In this document: in pieces, positions 8,384 to 17,730 of the stretch
Position numbering within the stretch: position 1 is the first letter of the stretch
Layout of the letters: the number at the start of each line of letters is the position of its first letter
Source of the DNA: Cryomorphaceae bacterium
Lineage (GTDB): Bacteria; Bacteroidota; Bacteroidia; Flavobacteriales; Schleiferiaceae
Direction: 5' to 3'
DNA length: 53,657 nucleotides
NCBI GenBank assembly: GCA_017858515.1
Contig: JAFMBM010000016.1
Coordinates: forward strand, 1 to 53,657
Position numbers and translations under genes: made by a program
Notes under the pieces: generated by a model
What the model was told of the DNA's origin: nothing
Databases searched by the model: none
The model's input: the letters and a program-made list of their open reading frames with translations, nothing else

Positions 8384-9499
8384 ATGAAGGGACGAATAAC
8401 GATATCCGTTACAAATGATCTTAGCAACGATCAACGGGTTCATAAAATGTGTAGTAGCCTGGAGGCGGAAGGCTATTCTATCTGTTTGGTGGGAAGGTTG
8501 CTTCCAAAAAGTCTTCCCTTAGAAAGAACCTATGAAACGAAGCGGCTTAAACTTTGGTTTAAGAAAGGAGCGCTTTTCTATGCCGAAATGAACATTCGGC
8601 TCTTTTTCCACCTTCTTTTTTCAAATACCCACATCCTACATAGCAACGACCTCGACACCCTATTTCCCAATTTTTTGGTGAGTAAAATTCGGGGAATCCC
8701 CTTAATCTATGATACGCACGAATACTTTCTAGGCGTACCAGAAATTCAACATAAACCCTTGGTTTTATCTATTTGGAGGAAAATTGAATCCTCTATTTTT
8801 CCCCGGCTTAAACATGTATTCACTGTAAATCACAGCATAGCAAAATTGTATGAAGAGGATTATGGATTAAGGCCCTATGTGGTTCGAAATATTCCTTCAA
8901 GTAGAACACTACTTCCAACAGCGGAAGACCGAAGGAGCTTTGGTTGGAAGTCTACTGATTTTATATTCATAAACCAAGGAACGGGTATAAATGTGGATCG
9001 TGGAATGGAGGAATTTCTCGAGGCTATGTGTATTCTTCCTGCAGAAATTAAATTAATTATTGTTGGAAAGGGGGATGTAGTTCCTTCACTAAAACAACGC
9101 GTGCTCGAAGTGGGTCTCCATGAGCGAGTGCAATTTGTAGAGCCCCTTCCATATGAGCAAATGCTGCGACTTACAGCCATGGCAGATGTTGGATTAAGTT
9201 TAGATAAGGATACCAACATCAACTATCGATTTAGCTTGCCAAACAAACTATTCGATTATATAAGAGTTGGAATTCCAGTACTGGCCAGCAACTTAGTGGA
9301 AGTTGCGCAGGTTGTGGAAGGATGGAAACTTGGAAGAATGATCAAAAGTCATTCGGTTAAAGACATTTCTGAAGCCGTTCTGCAGATGAAAAAGGAGGGC
9401 AAAGAAAACTATTTAGAAGGATTACAAAAAGCTTCGAAAGAATTGAGTTGGGAGAACGAAGTTGAAGCAGTGATAAGAATTTATGAAGATCTAGTATGA
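8384..9499 (+). CDS. GT4-type glycosyltransferase
   Basis: A 371-residue GT-B glycosyltransferase. The N-terminal domain has TNDLSNDQRVHKMCSSLEAE, common in Bacteroidota group 1 transferases, and HSNDLDTLFPNFLVSK. The C-terminal nucleotide-sugar domain has FINQGTGINVDRGMEEFLEA, KLIIVGKGD and the acceptor/donor Glu-type region NYRFSLPNKLFDYIRVGIPV. Donor and acceptor are unknown; a role in surface polysaccharide or glycolipid is inferred from family. It is divergent from queA (27 bp apart) and its stop abuts the next convergent gene with no gap. It is not next to the sugar-nucleotide operon at 44-50 kb. Confidence 0.88.
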   Translation: MKGRITISVTNDLSNDQRVHKMCSSLEAEGYSICLVGRLLPKSLPLERTYETKRLKLWFKKGALFYAEMNIRLFFHLLFSNTHILHSNDLDTLFPNFLVSKIRGIPLIYDTHEYFLGVPEIQHKPLVLSIWRKIESSIFPRLKHVFTVNHSIAKLYEEDYGLRPYVVRNIPSSRTLLPTAEDRRSFGWKSTDFIFINQGTGINVDRGMEEFLEAMCILPAEIKLIIVGKGDVVPSLKQRVLEVGLHERVQFVEPLPYEQMLRLTAMADVGLSLDKDTNINYRFSLPNKLFDYIRVGIPVLASNLVEVAQVVEGWKLGRMIKSHSVKDISEAVLQMKKEGKENYLEGLQKASKELSWENEVEAVIRIYEDLV

Positions 9500-10226
9500 T
9501 TAAAACAAACATTTATAAATCGTCATATCCTCAAAGTAAGTGACTTTAGTATAAGGTAGAACAGAGGCATTAGGCCCTGCCTTGAAAGACGATTTATAAG
9601 ATCGATCACTTAAGACCAGCCTTATATCTGTTCTCACCTGATCGATGTAATTAATATAGAAGCTAAGATTGTCTTTGGTTTCAACATACTTTCCGGACAC
9701 CAGTTGTTCTCTAGTCTCTCTTTGACCAAACTCAGGAGCATAACTAAATCTAAAAACACCTTTAAATGAGTCGGAATTTAGGCTTAAAGTGTAATGAAAT
9801 GTAATTTTTTCAGAGAATAGAGGTTGGTACGAAGTGCATTCAATACAGGCTTTATAACCACCATAGTCGCTGGTTCTGACTCCGCCAGAACCAGTTTCTT
9901 TATCAGTCGACAAAGATTGATTCTTTCGATCCTCAACTGCCTTTTTCATAGACTCCTTTGAATATGCAATCAAGGTTTCATTTTCTTGCCTCAACCGCAT
10001 ATTTTCGTCCTTGAGATTCATTAATTCAACAAGAACACTATCTAACCTAGCCTTAATAATTTTAATATCCTCCTCTTGAATAGATGAGCCCTCAGTTGTA
10101 GTTGGATTCTCATCCAAATTCTTGTTTCTGTAGACTTCATAGTACAATTCACTTTGACCCAAAAGCGGACTTTGAACCAAGATGGCTAAAAAAAACAAGG
10201 GAAAGAATAAAATTAAAACGGCGCAT
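9500..10226 (-). CDS. Secreted coiled-coil protein of unknown function; signal peptide split across homopolymer
   Basis: I do not recognise this family. The open frame (9500-10198, start TTG) reads a truncated signal segment, then residues 40-95 with heptad-like character (IKIIKARLDSVLVELMNLKD, ENMRLRQENETLI), then a beta-rich C-terminal domain of about 120 residues with a CIEC motif. No ATG lies in that frame. An ATG at 10224-10226, inside the end of the upstream ligase gene, opens MRRFNFILSLVFF, a good signal-peptide start, in the other frame; the two join if the run of eight A (10188-10195, T on the coding strand) were seven. The feature spans this ATG. It may be phase variable, mutated or a sequencing error. 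It probably follows the ligase gene in one transcript. Confidence 0.6.
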
Positions 10227-11997
10227 GCCCATATATCTTTTCATAAAGATATTTATATCTGGCAATAATATTCTTCCTTTTCAATTTTAATGTAGGTGTA
10301 ACTAACCCAATGTCTATCGTCCAACTTTCAGGGGTAAGTTCAAATTTCTTAATCTGCTCCCACTTACCAAAGCGCTCGTTGTAGCGGTCAACTTCTTCTT
10401 GAATTCGACTAATTAAGGCTGAATTATTCACGATTTCAGCAGGACTTGCATAGGAAATTCCTTTTCTCTTACACCAATCTTGAATGAATACCCATTCAGG
10501 CTGAATAAAGGCTGCAGGATGTTTCTCACCATCGCCTATAACCATAATCTGCTCGATAAACCTAGACTCTTTAAAGATGTTCTCCATTAATTGGGGAGCA
10601 ACATACTTTCCGCCTGAAGTCTTAAACATTTCCTTTTTTCGATCGGTAATTCGAAGGAATCCATCCTTGCTAATTTCACCAATATCGCCCGTGTGAAACC
10701 AACCTTCTGAGTCAATAACCTCGGCTGTCTTTTCAGGTTGTTTATAATAACCCAACATCAGATTGGGTCCTTTCGAAAGAATTTCTCCGTCCTCAGCAAT
10801 CTTAACTTGAACATGGTCAATGGGTTTACCTACATAACCGATTCGCTTTTCTTTCAAAGAAGCTCCATTAACGGAAATTACGGGTGAAGTTTCAGTTAGG
10901 CCATACCCCTCTTGAATATTAATTCCAGCTGCAATAAAAATCCGAGCAATTCTTGGATTCAAAGCTGCACTACCAGAACAGATTGCCGTTACATTTCCGC
11001 CCAAAGCCTCTTGCCACTTACTAAAAATAAGCTTTCTAGCAATGCCAAGTTGGAAGTTATAAAATGCACTTCCACCTTGAGTATCAAATTTTTCCGCTAA
11101 GCCCACGGCCCAAAAGAATAGCGCTTTTTTAACTCCGCTAAGCTCTGAACCCTTTATCATGATTTTATCAAAAACCTTCTCCAACAAACGAGGAACTGCG
11201 GTGAAAATATGTGGCTTCACTTCTTTGATGTCATCTCCAACGGTCTCGAGTGATTGACCGAAATAAATTGGAATACCCTTTCGACAGTATAGATAGATTA
11301 ACATTCGCTCATAAATGTGGCAAACAGGCAAGAAGCTTAGTGCCCATGCCCCACTAGTAACCGGAATACGATCATCGCAATCAATGGCATTACTTGCAAC
11401 GTTGGTGTGGCTTAGCATAACTCCTTTGGGAACTCCAGTAGTTCCCGAGGTGTAAATAAGCGTAGCTAAATCACCTCCCTTTACAGCAGCCATTCTTTCT
11501 TTAAGCTGTTCCTGGGCACTGCTTTTTGCGCCCATAGCCAAAACCTCGTTCCAATTGGGAGCTCCATCCACCTCCAAATATGTAAATACCTTCTGGAGTT
11601 GAGGGCATCTGTCCTTGATATTCATGACCTTTTGGTACAGCTCAGCATTTGAAACAAAGCAGAACCTTGCTTCACAGTCATTTAGGATATAGGCATAGTC
11701 TTCTTCTGAAATGGTAGGATAAATGGGCACATCCACCGCACCACATTGGAGTACTCCTATATCCGTAACATTCCACTCATATCTATTATTATGGCTTATA
11801 ATGGCTACTTTTTCTCCTTGAAGCAAACCCATTTCAAGCAAGCCAAGGCTAAACTGATCTGCTAATGCTACATACTCTGCTGAAGAAATAGTTTTCCATT
11901 TGCCATCAAATTTGGTTGCTAACGAGACATCTAAAGGGTGATTCGCCAATTGAAATCTTGGAAAGTCGAAGAGGCGTTTGATATCTTTTTGTTCCAT
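10213..11997 (-). CDS. Long-chain acyl-CoA synthetase (AMP-forming)
   Basis: A 594-residue ANL-superfamily ligase that activates a fatty acid with ATP and joins it to CoA. The P-loop-like LIYTSGTTGVPKGVMLSH is at about residue 180, INIQEGYGLTETSPVISVNG and GWFHTGDIGEISKDGFLRI mark the adenylation core, and ITDRKKEMFKTSGGKYVAPQ is the hinge with the C-terminal lid. The length and the middle region (IFTAVPRLLEKVFDKI) fit the FadD15/ACSL-like long-chain group. No signal peptide, so cytosolic or membrane-associated. It is 30 bp downstream of the amidohydrolase gene on the same strand. Chain-length preference cannot be read from sequence. Confidence 0.92.
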   Translation of the reverse strand: MEQKDIKRLFDFPRFQLANHPLDVSLATKFDGKWKTISSAEYVALADQFSLGLLEMGLLQGEKVAIISHNNRYEWNVTDIGVLQCGAVDVPIYPTISEEDYAYILNDCEARFCFVSNAELYQKVMNIKDRCPQLQKVFTYLEVDGAPNWNEVLAMGAKSSAQEQLKERMAAVKGGDLATLIYTSGTTGVPKGVMLSHTNVASNAIDCDDRIPVTSGAWALSFLPVCHIYERMLIYLYCRKGIPIYFGQSLETVGDDIKEVKPHIFTAVPRLLEKVFDKIMIKGSELSGVKKALFFWAVGLAEKFDTQGGSAFYNFQLGIARKLIFSKWQEALGGNVTAICSGSAALNPRIARIFIAAGINIQEGYGLTETSPVISVNGASLKEKRIGYVGKPIDHVQVKIAEDGEILSKGPNLMLGYYKQPEKTAEVIDSEGWFHTGDIGEISKDGFLRITDRKKEMFKTSGGKYVAPQLMENIFKESRFIEQIMVIGDGEKHPAAFIQPEWVFIQDWCKRKGISYASPAEIVNNSALISRIQEEVDRYNERFGKWEQIKKFELTPESWTIDIGLVTPTLKLKRKNIIARYKYLYEKIYGHAPF

Positions 11998-12027
11998 TAT
12001 TCTTAAGTTAATAGTGATTTAGCCAGT

Positions 12028-13686
12028 TTAATCGGGTTTTTGAGTATATACCCGACTACCATTAGACCAAGTTTGAAGCACTTTTGTTTTCTTTAAGTCT
12101 TGCAAATTACAATTCATTAGGTCTGTATCCAATATCGTTAAGTCTGCCAATTTACCAACAGTAATGCTACCTGTTTCCTTTTCCTGAAAGCTTGCAAAAG
12201 CCGCATCAAGGGTCATTCCTTTCAAGGCCTCTTCTCGACTTAAGGCTTCAGAAGGGCGAAATCCCTTCAAGGGCTCACCTTCTGGATTTCTTCGACTTAC
12301 TGCTGCATAGAAGGTCATTAAGGGATTCAGTCCTTCTACAGGAAAATCGGTACCAAGGGGTAAAACCTCGCTATAGTCAAGAAATGATTTCGCCCTATAA
12401 GCCCACTCTAACCTTTGCTTTCCCAACCGACTTTCCGCCCATCCCATATCACTCGTAGCATGGGTAGGTTGAATAGAAGGAAGCACAGCCAATGAATTGA
12501 AATAGGGCAGATCTCTTTCTGCCACTACTTGCGAATGCTCTAATCGCCATCTTTTATCATTCCCTTTCTCCAAAACACTACTAAATGCCAAGAAAGTCGC
12601 ATGTGCAGAAGAATCTCCGATGGTATGTACACAAGCCTGAAAACCGGCTTGATCTATACGCTTTAGTTTCATTACAAAGTCTTCCATCGATTGAAGGCTA
12701 TACCCAAAGTGAGATTCTTTGTCTTCATAAGGAGAGGAGAGCAATGCGCCCCTTGACCCTAAAGCCCCATCGTAATAAAATTTAAAGGCCTTTACTTTAA
12801 AATTCTCCTTGTCAATTTTACCCCTTTCTAGAAAATAGGCAAGGCTATTTTCGTTATCAGAGGCCATGCAATAAAGGGGAATACGAAGCTCGTTACGTGC
12901 ATAGAATCGCTCTAACATAAGGAGCTCGTTGGTGTCTAATCCGGCATCGGTTAACCTTGTAATTCCCAGGCTAAAGCAAATGTCTTCTGCCTTTTGTAGT
13001 GCTTCTAAATAGTAGGAAGCCTGATGTCTAGCGGGAGGCACTAAGTTCTGAGCATTTTCATTTAAAATACCAGTAACCCATCCTTCCTCGACTTCAAGAA
13101 GCTTAGAGGTTGGAAGGCCGTCTTTCAAGAGCCCGAATTTCTGCATTGCCGCTTCATTTAAGAGCAAAGCATGGCCATCTATTCTTCTTAAAACCACAGG
13201 CATATTAGGGAAAAGACTATCTAATTCCGTTCGGTTGGGCATCTCTTTCGACTTCCAGTTATTCTGATCCCATCCCCATCCATCTAAACGTTCGAGGGTT
13301 TTGCCTTCCGTCTGAAAAGCGATGTACCAATCTAATAAAAGCTTTACCATATGCTTTTGGTCCGTACTCGAGCGCAAATCTGCACTCATAAGGACCAAGG
13401 CAAGTCCAGTAAAATGGCAGTGAGCATCGTGAAAACCGGGATATACATAAGCGCCATTCAGGTCTTCTTGTTCTTTAAAATCAAAGGAAATACGCATATC
13501 TTCCTCAGATCCAATTCCTACAATCCTACCTTCGTGCAGAGCAATAGCCGTAGCGTTAATCTCATCTGTTGAATAAATGTTAGCATTATAAAGCAAGCTA
13601 TCCACCTGAGTTTTTGAACTACAGCTAAAGAACAGATTAATAAAAATTAAAGAGCAAACTAGACTCGCTATAAATCTTCTATTCAA
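12028..13686 (-). CDS. YtcJ-like metal-dependent amidohydrolase, lipoprotein
   Basis: A 552-residue amidohydrolase-3 family protein with a lipoprotein signal peptide (lipobox FFSCSS near residue 22). Metal-site landmarks are HDAHCHFTG (HxH), KAFKFYYDGALGSRGALL (lysine likely carbamylated), CVHTIGDSSAH, WRLEHSQVV and LPLGTDFPVEGLNP (Asp). Residues 30-75 and the last 60 form the small beta-sandwich. Substrate unknown: relatives hydrolyse N-acyl or formamide-type bonds. It is probably co-transcribed with the downstream acyl-CoA ligase (30 bp), though a shared pathway is only a guess. Confidence 0.9.
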   Translation of the reverse strand: MNRRFIASLVCSLIFINLFFSCSSKTQVDSLLYNANIYSTDEINATAIALHEGRIVGIGSEEDMRISFDFKEQEDLNGAYVYPGFHDAHCHFTGLALVLMSADLRSSTDQKHMVKLLLDWYIAFQTEGKTLERLDGWGWDQNNWKSKEMPNRTELDSLFPNMPVVLRRIDGHALLLNEAAMQKFGLLKDGLPTSKLLEVEEGWVTGILNENAQNLVPPARHQASYYLEALQKAEDICFSLGITRLTDAGLDTNELLMLERFYARNELRIPLYCMASDNENSLAYFLERGKIDKENFKVKAFKFYYDGALGSRGALLSSPYEDKESHFGYSLQSMEDFVMKLKRIDQAGFQACVHTIGDSSAHATFLAFSSVLEKGNDKRWRLEHSQVVAERDLPYFNSLAVLPSIQPTHATSDMGWAESRLGKQRLEWAYRAKSFLDYSEVLPLGTDFPVEGLNPLMTFYAAVSRRNPEGEPLKGFRPSEALSREEALKGMTLDAAFASFQEKETGSITVGKLADLTILDTDLMNCNLQDLKKTKVLQTWSNGSRVYTQKPD

Positions 13687-13857
13687 AGCAAATGGGGGTC
13701 ATTAAGTGGCATTCAGGTGCGGAAAATACAATAAAGTTTAGTCGAAATTAAAAGGACTGCAATCTTATATTCGGCAAATTATTTTTTGATTCCCGAATAA
13801 AAATACTATCGAACTTCCCGCGTTTCACGCATGAACGCCTCATATAAAACGAACAAA

Positions 13858-14721
13858 ATGAGCAAAATTCTCACGGCACTTTTAATCCTCCTTTCTTTTT
13901 ATGTTAGAGGACAAGACAACGCAATGTCTTCAGATCGTCCAGGAAGTACTTACTCAACATCTCCATTACTCAAAGGAGAGTTTCAGTTACAATCTGGATT
14001 GAATTATCAATTTCATATTCAAGAACCGAATCCATTAATTCTAATAACGAACAAGCATCTTTTTCAAGGCAATATAAATCTGCGCTTTGGTCTATCCGAC
14101 AAATTTGAACTGGAGGCTGCATTTCCGCAACAGCTTGAATTTATTTCTAGTGCCTATCAATTAGAAGATACACCAATAGACGAACAAACTACCTTCGACT
14201 ATTTAAACGGTGTTGGTTTATTTTCACGGTTTGCGATCTTTAGAGAAAACCCAAAAGGATGGAGTCTTGGAACGAGATTCGGCTTTCAATACGATTCATT
14301 TGTGCGCTCCGGAATAACAGCAAATCTTGACCTAACCTTACAAAAGAATTTTAAAGAAGGACTTTCGTTGAGTAGTAGTCTCTCCTATTTTCATCTCGTA
14401 GCAAATGAGTTACCTAATGCCCAATGGCTTCAATGGGCTATAAATGCAAACTACTCTCTTAGTGAGAAAATAAAACTGTACGGAGATTTTCAATCCTCAA
14501 TGGCCATAGGAGCAAATGATTTAGAAGAAATACTAGCTTGGCAGATGTTCATTGCAAGCATAGGGACCCAGTACTTTCTGTCTGAAAATTTAGCCCTTGA
14601 TACCGGGTTTGGCTTAGGTAAAGGCAATTCAAGTGGCCCAAACTTAGAAACAGAAGTAGATAGTCAAAAAAGTCAAAGTGATTTGATCTATTGCACGGTT
14701 GGAGTCAGTTATCGTTTCTAA
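13858..14721 (+). CDS. Outer membrane beta-barrel protein, MetA/phenol-degradation type
   Basis: A 287-residue exported protein. From ATG 13858 there is a signal peptide (LTALLILLSFYVRGQ). The mature start DNAMSSDRPGSTYSTSPL, followed by GEFQLQSGLNYQF and alternating amphipathic strands to a terminal aromatic YRF, fits the barrel family annotated as transporter or MetA-pathway of phenol degradation. That pathway name is historical and I see no aromatic-degradation genes here. An in-frame ATG at 13831 would add nine polar residues before the signal peptide and is less likely. The gene stands alone and may be terminated by the inverted repeat at 14749-14795. Confidence 0.75.
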   Translation: MSKILTALLILLSFYVRGQDNAMSSDRPGSTYSTSPLLKGEFQLQSGLNYQFHIQEPNPLILITNKHLFQGNINLRFGLSDKFELEAAFPQQLEFISSAYQLEDTPIDEQTTFDYLNGVGLFSRFAIFRENPKGWSLGTRFGFQYDSFVRSGITANLDLTLQKNFKEGLSLSSSLSYFHLVANELPNAQWLQWAINANYSLSEKIKLYGDFQSSMAIGANDLEEILAWQMFIASIGTQYFLSENLALDTGFGLGKGNSSGPNLETEVDSQKSQSDLIYCTVGVSYRF

Positions 14722-14748
14722 TTTTAAGAAGAAAGTTTTTTTTAGACC

Positions 14749-14795
14749 AAAAAATAGCTTTTGTTTGTTCTAGAAAGTAGCAATGGCTATTTTTT
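14749..14795 (+). terminator. Inverted repeat with T-tract after the barrel gene
   Basis: A perfect 10-bp inverted repeat, AAAAAATAGC at 14749-14758 and GCTATTTTTT at 14786-14795, lies 27 bp after the stop of the barrel gene. The T-rich arm would serve as the U-tract. The 27-base loop is long for an intrinsic terminator, so the call is tentative. Confidence 0.4.
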
Positions 14796-14882
14796 ATATG
14801 AAAGTTGCTTAGAATTTTAATGTTTGGTAATAAATTCTGTCTTTCTGTGCTATTTGAACCAAACTGTTACAATTCAAAAGTA

Positions 14883-14890
14883 TATGTTTG
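14883..14890 (+). promoter_or_regulatory. Bacteroidota-type -7 box (TATGTTTG)
   Basis: TATGTTTG matches the TAnnTTTG -7 element and lies 22 bp before the ATG at 14913, giving a short leader of roughly 15 bases. A TTTG at 14853-14856 is the only upstream candidate, but its 26-bp spacing is longer than usual. Confidence 0.5.
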
Positions 14891-14912
14891 CAAATCTTCA
14901 ATTTAGTAAAAA

Positions 14913-15317
14913 ATGCAACTGGTAAAAAACAAACAGGATTTAATTGATAACATCATTACTTTCGAAACCTATTTATCGAAAGGAAGTCCTGAGGAAATAG
15001 AATTTGCTAGAAATCACATCCATCTAGGAAAATGGCTTTGTGTTTATAAGGTAAATGGGGAAAATCATTTCGCCCCGGGAGACTTTGTAGCTTTTGTAAA
15101 GAACAACATGAAATCGGCTCTTGCAAATGCAAACAAGGAAACCAAGGATACCCGTCCTGCTATTGATAAAATAGCTGGTAATTCTTTCGAAAACAAAACC
15201 ATTGAAATAAAGTATAAAGAGTTTTTAGACTCTTTAAAAATCAAAATCAATGAGGGTCCACGGAAATATTGGCGTCTGAGGGATGTTCGTGGGAAATATC
15301 TCGACTTGGATCTATAG
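14913..15317 (+). CDS. Conserved-looking hypothetical protein, 134 aa
   Basis: I do not recognise this protein. It is a soluble, lysine-rich 134-residue chain with no signal peptide or membrane segment. The N-terminal half is helical (QDLIDNIITFETYLSKG, EEIEFARNHIHLGKWLCVY), and the C-terminal third ends in KYWRLRDVRGKYLDLDL. It looks like a single-domain cytosolic protein. It stands alone between two terminator-like repeats, with its own -7 box, so it is probably monocistronic. The frame, promoter and strong terminator together make it a believable gene. Confidence 0.7.
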   Translation: MQLVKNKQDLIDNIITFETYLSKGSPEEIEFARNHIHLGKWLCVYKVNGENHFAPGDFVAFVKNNMKSALANANKETKDTRPAIDKIAGNSFENKTIEIKYKEFLDSLKIKINEGPRKYWRLRDVRGKYLDLDL

Positions 15318-15341
15318 GCCGAAGGCCTCATACAGTAGAAA

Positions 15342-15397
15342 GCAGAGAATAGAAAGGGAAAGTGAATGAACTACCCTTTCGATTCTTTGCTTTTTTT
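15342..15397 (+). terminator. Strong intrinsic terminator, probably bidirectional
   Basis: A 17-bp stem pairs 15342-15358 (GCAGAGAATAGAAAGGG) with 15374-15390 (CCCTTTCGATTCTTTGC) with one mismatch and one G-T pair, around a 15-base loop, followed by seven T. It ends the 134-aa gene. On the other strand the stem is followed by TTTC, so it may also slow transcription coming from purL. Confidence 0.85.
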
Positions 15398-15410
15398 ATT
15401 CAACCCATCG

Positions 15411-15485
15411 CTATTGCTCCTTCGTTCTACGAAGGAGCGCAAGGATAATTATTGTTAAACAAATAATGGCAACAATCTGCACCAT
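15411..15485 (-). CDS. Possible 24-aa membrane peptide after purL
   Basis: Five bases after the purL stop, an ATG at 15485-15483 opens a 24-codon frame ending in TAG at 15411. The peptide is MVQIVAIICLTIIILALL followed by a basic tail RRTKEQ: one hydrophobic helix and a positive cytosolic end, the usual form of small bacterial membrane proteins. Its 3' end overlaps a perfect 10-bp hairpin. Chance is a real alternative because the frame is short and no ribosome site is visible. Confidence 0.3.
   Translation of the reverse strand: MVQIVAIICLTIIILALLRRTKEQ
15416..15438. repeat. Perfect 10-bp hairpin with 3-base loop
   Basis: GCTCCTTCGT and ACGAAGGAGC flank TCT. The stem is strong and GC-balanced but has no T-tract on either side, so it looks like an mRNA 3'-end protector or a small palindromic repeat more than a classical terminator. 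It lies at the end of the purL transcript. Confidence 0.6.
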
Positions 15486-15489
15486 AGTC

Positions 15490-17730
15490 CTATGCTTTTA
15501 AGTCGTTTTGAAGAGCAGAATCGTATATAGAGGCATAGTCTTCAACCATTCCCCATTCTTCATCGTCTATTCGAATACTTCCTTTAGTAACATGGCCTAG
15601 TAGGTCAAATTCCACTCCATTAAGCATCATAAGGTCTAAGAAGGAATCTTCTTTTTCCGGATTCACGGTTACCACTATTCTGCTTTGAGATTCACCAAAC
15701 AAGAAGGCATCCATTCGAACGGAATCATCTGAAGTGATATCAAATCCTAAATCCGAATGGATGCTTTTTTCCATAAGGCAAACAAAAAGCCCTCCTTCAC
15801 TGACATCGTGAGCAGATGAAAGGATACCTGCACGAATCATCATTCTCAATTGTTCTTGATTGGCCAATTCCTCTTCCAAACTAAAATAAGGAACAGGCGA
15901 GGCAGAAACTCCAACTAAATGAGCCAAATACTGTGATGAGGATATATCGTTATGACTGCTTCCGATCATATAAATTAAGTCGCCCTTTTGTTTGAAGGGG
16001 ATGGATGTGCAATGGGATTTATCCTCAATGATACCGAGCATCCCAATCGTTGGTGTTGGGAAAACAGGCTCTGTTCGGTCTTTCAGAACCGTTTGATTGT
16101 AAAAGCTAACGTTTCCTCCAGTAACAGGAGTATTGAAAGCTTCACAGGCCTTGCCCATGCCTTTAATCGCCCCCACAAATTGCCAATAAACTTCAGGATT
16201 ATATGGATTACCGAAGTTTAAGCAATTGGTTACAGCTGAAGGAACTCCTCCGCTACAACTGATATTTCTAGCCGCTTCTGCCACGGCTATCATAGTTCCA
16301 ATTTCTGGATTAGCATGAACATATCTTGAATTACAATCTACGGTCATAGCCAATGCTCTATTACTATCTTTTAGGTTTACAATGGAAGCATCAGAAGGAT
16401 TATTGGTATTCATATTCACCGTACCGACCATAGAGTCGTACTGCTCATAGATAAATCGCTTAGAAGCGATATTAGGCAACGCCATCATCTTTTTGGCCAA
16501 TTCCTTCAAATCCTTAGGCTCAGCCACGGATTGAATGTCAAAATTCTGATACTCTTTAAAATAGGCTGGCTCTCTAAATTCACGATAATATACAGGAGCT
16601 CCTCCTCCTAAAACAAGGCTTTCAGCCAGAACCTGAGCGATTTTCTCGTCCTTCCACAAAAACTCAATTTGGCCCCCTTCGGTTACCTCTCCTATTTGAA
16701 CGCAGTGAATGTCCCATTTTTCAAAAATGGCTTCCACTTCAGCCTCTCTACCTTTTTTTACCACCGCCAACATTCTCTCTTGGCTCTCGCTCAATAAGAT
16801 TTCCCAGGGCTGCATATCGCTCTGACGCAAGGGAACCTTATCTAATTCAATGCGCATTCCGCAACCACCGCCGGCACTCATTTCACTGGTTGAGCAAGTA
16901 ATTCCTGCCGCACCCATGTCTTGCATTCCAACTAAAGCATCGGTCTTGGCTAGCTCCATGGTTGCCTCTAAAAGAAGTTTCTCTTGAAACGGATCTCCTA
17001 CTTGTACTGCAGGTATATCATTCGCGCTGTCTTCATTTAAATCTTTCGACGCAAAAGAAGCTCCATGAATGCCATCCTTTCCTGTTGCTGATCCAATGAT
17101 ATACACCGGATTACCCGTTCCACTGGCTTTAGCTCTAATGATGTTTTTAGTTTCAACAATTCCAGCCGAAAAAGCATTTACTAAAGGGTTTTGGCTATAG
17201 CATTCATCAAAATACGTCTCTCCACCTACAGTGGGAATACCAAAAGAATTACCATAGCTTCCGATACCTTTTACAACCCCTTTTACTAGCCATTGGGTTC
17301 TTTTATCTTTTGGATCACCAAAGCGCAAGCTGTTCAACTGGGCGATGGGCCTTGCTCCCATAGTAAAGATATCGCGATTGATTCCGCCTACACCTGTAGC
17401 CGCTCCTTGAAAAGGCTCAAGTGCGGAAGGATGATTATGCGATTCAATTTTGAAGGCACAACCTAAACCATTGCCTATATCCACCAACCCAGCGTTCTCT
17501 TCGCCCGCTTTTACCAACATATGAGGACCCTCCTTTGGCAAGGATTTAAGCCACACTATGGAATTCTTATAGGAACAATGCTCACTCCACATGGCACTGT
17601 AAATAGATAATTCTGTGAAGTTTGGCATGCGGCCAAGTACCGATTGAATCTTTTCGAATTCTTCAGGAAGAAGTCCGAGGTTTTTGGCAGCCTCTAAATT
17701 TACTGTCGGTGTAGATTGATGAACACTCAT
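15490..17730 (-). CDS. purL: Phosphoribosylformylglycinamidine synthase subunit PurL
   Basis: The ATP-dependent synthetase subunit that converts FGAR to FGAM in purine synthesis. At 746 residues it is the small form that works with separate PurS and PurQ, and no glutaminase domain is present. Landmarks: LPNFTE-like RMPNFTELSIYSAMWSEHCS near the N-terminus, IESHNHPSALEPFQGAATGV, GNSFGIPTVGGE, MQDMGAAGITCSTSEMSAGG and the second-half repeat VTGGNVSFYNQ. Start ATG 17730 (MSVHQSTPTVNLE) is preferred; the longer frame to 17811 adds an unlikely aromatic-rich extension. purS and purQ are not in the window. Confidence 0.95.
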   Translation of the reverse strand: MSVHQSTPTVNLEAAKNLGLLPEEFEKIQSVLGRMPNFTELSIYSAMWSEHCSYKNSIVWLKSLPKEGPHMLVKAGEENAGLVDIGNGLGCAFKIESHNHPSALEPFQGAATGVGGINRDIFTMGARPIAQLNSLRFGDPKDKRTQWLVKGVVKGIGSYGNSFGIPTVGGETYFDECYSQNPLVNAFSAGIVETKNIIRAKASGTGNPVYIIGSATGKDGIHGASFASKDLNEDSANDIPAVQVGDPFQEKLLLEATMELAKTDALVGMQDMGAAGITCSTSEMSAGGGCGMRIELDKVPLRQSDMQPWEILLSESQERMLAVVKKGREAEVEAIFEKWDIHCVQIGEVTEGGQIEFLWKDEKIAQVLAESLVLGGGAPVYYREFREPAYFKEYQNFDIQSVAEPKDLKELAKKMMALPNIASKRFIYEQYDSMVGTVNMNTNNPSDASIVNLKDSNRALAMTVDCNSRYVHANPEIGTMIAVAEAARNISCSGGVPSAVTNCLNFGNPYNPEVYWQFVGAIKGMGKACEAFNTPVTGGNVSFYNQTVLKDRTEPVFPTPTIGMLGIIEDKSHCTSIPFKQKGDLIYMIGSSHNDISSSQYLAHLVGVSASPVPYFSLEEELANQEQLRMMIRAGILSSAHDVSEGGLFVCLMEKSIHSDLGFDITSDDSVRMDAFLFGESQSRIVVTVNPEKEDSFLDLMMLNGVEFDLLGHVTKGSIRIDDEEWGMVEDYASIYDSALQNDLKA

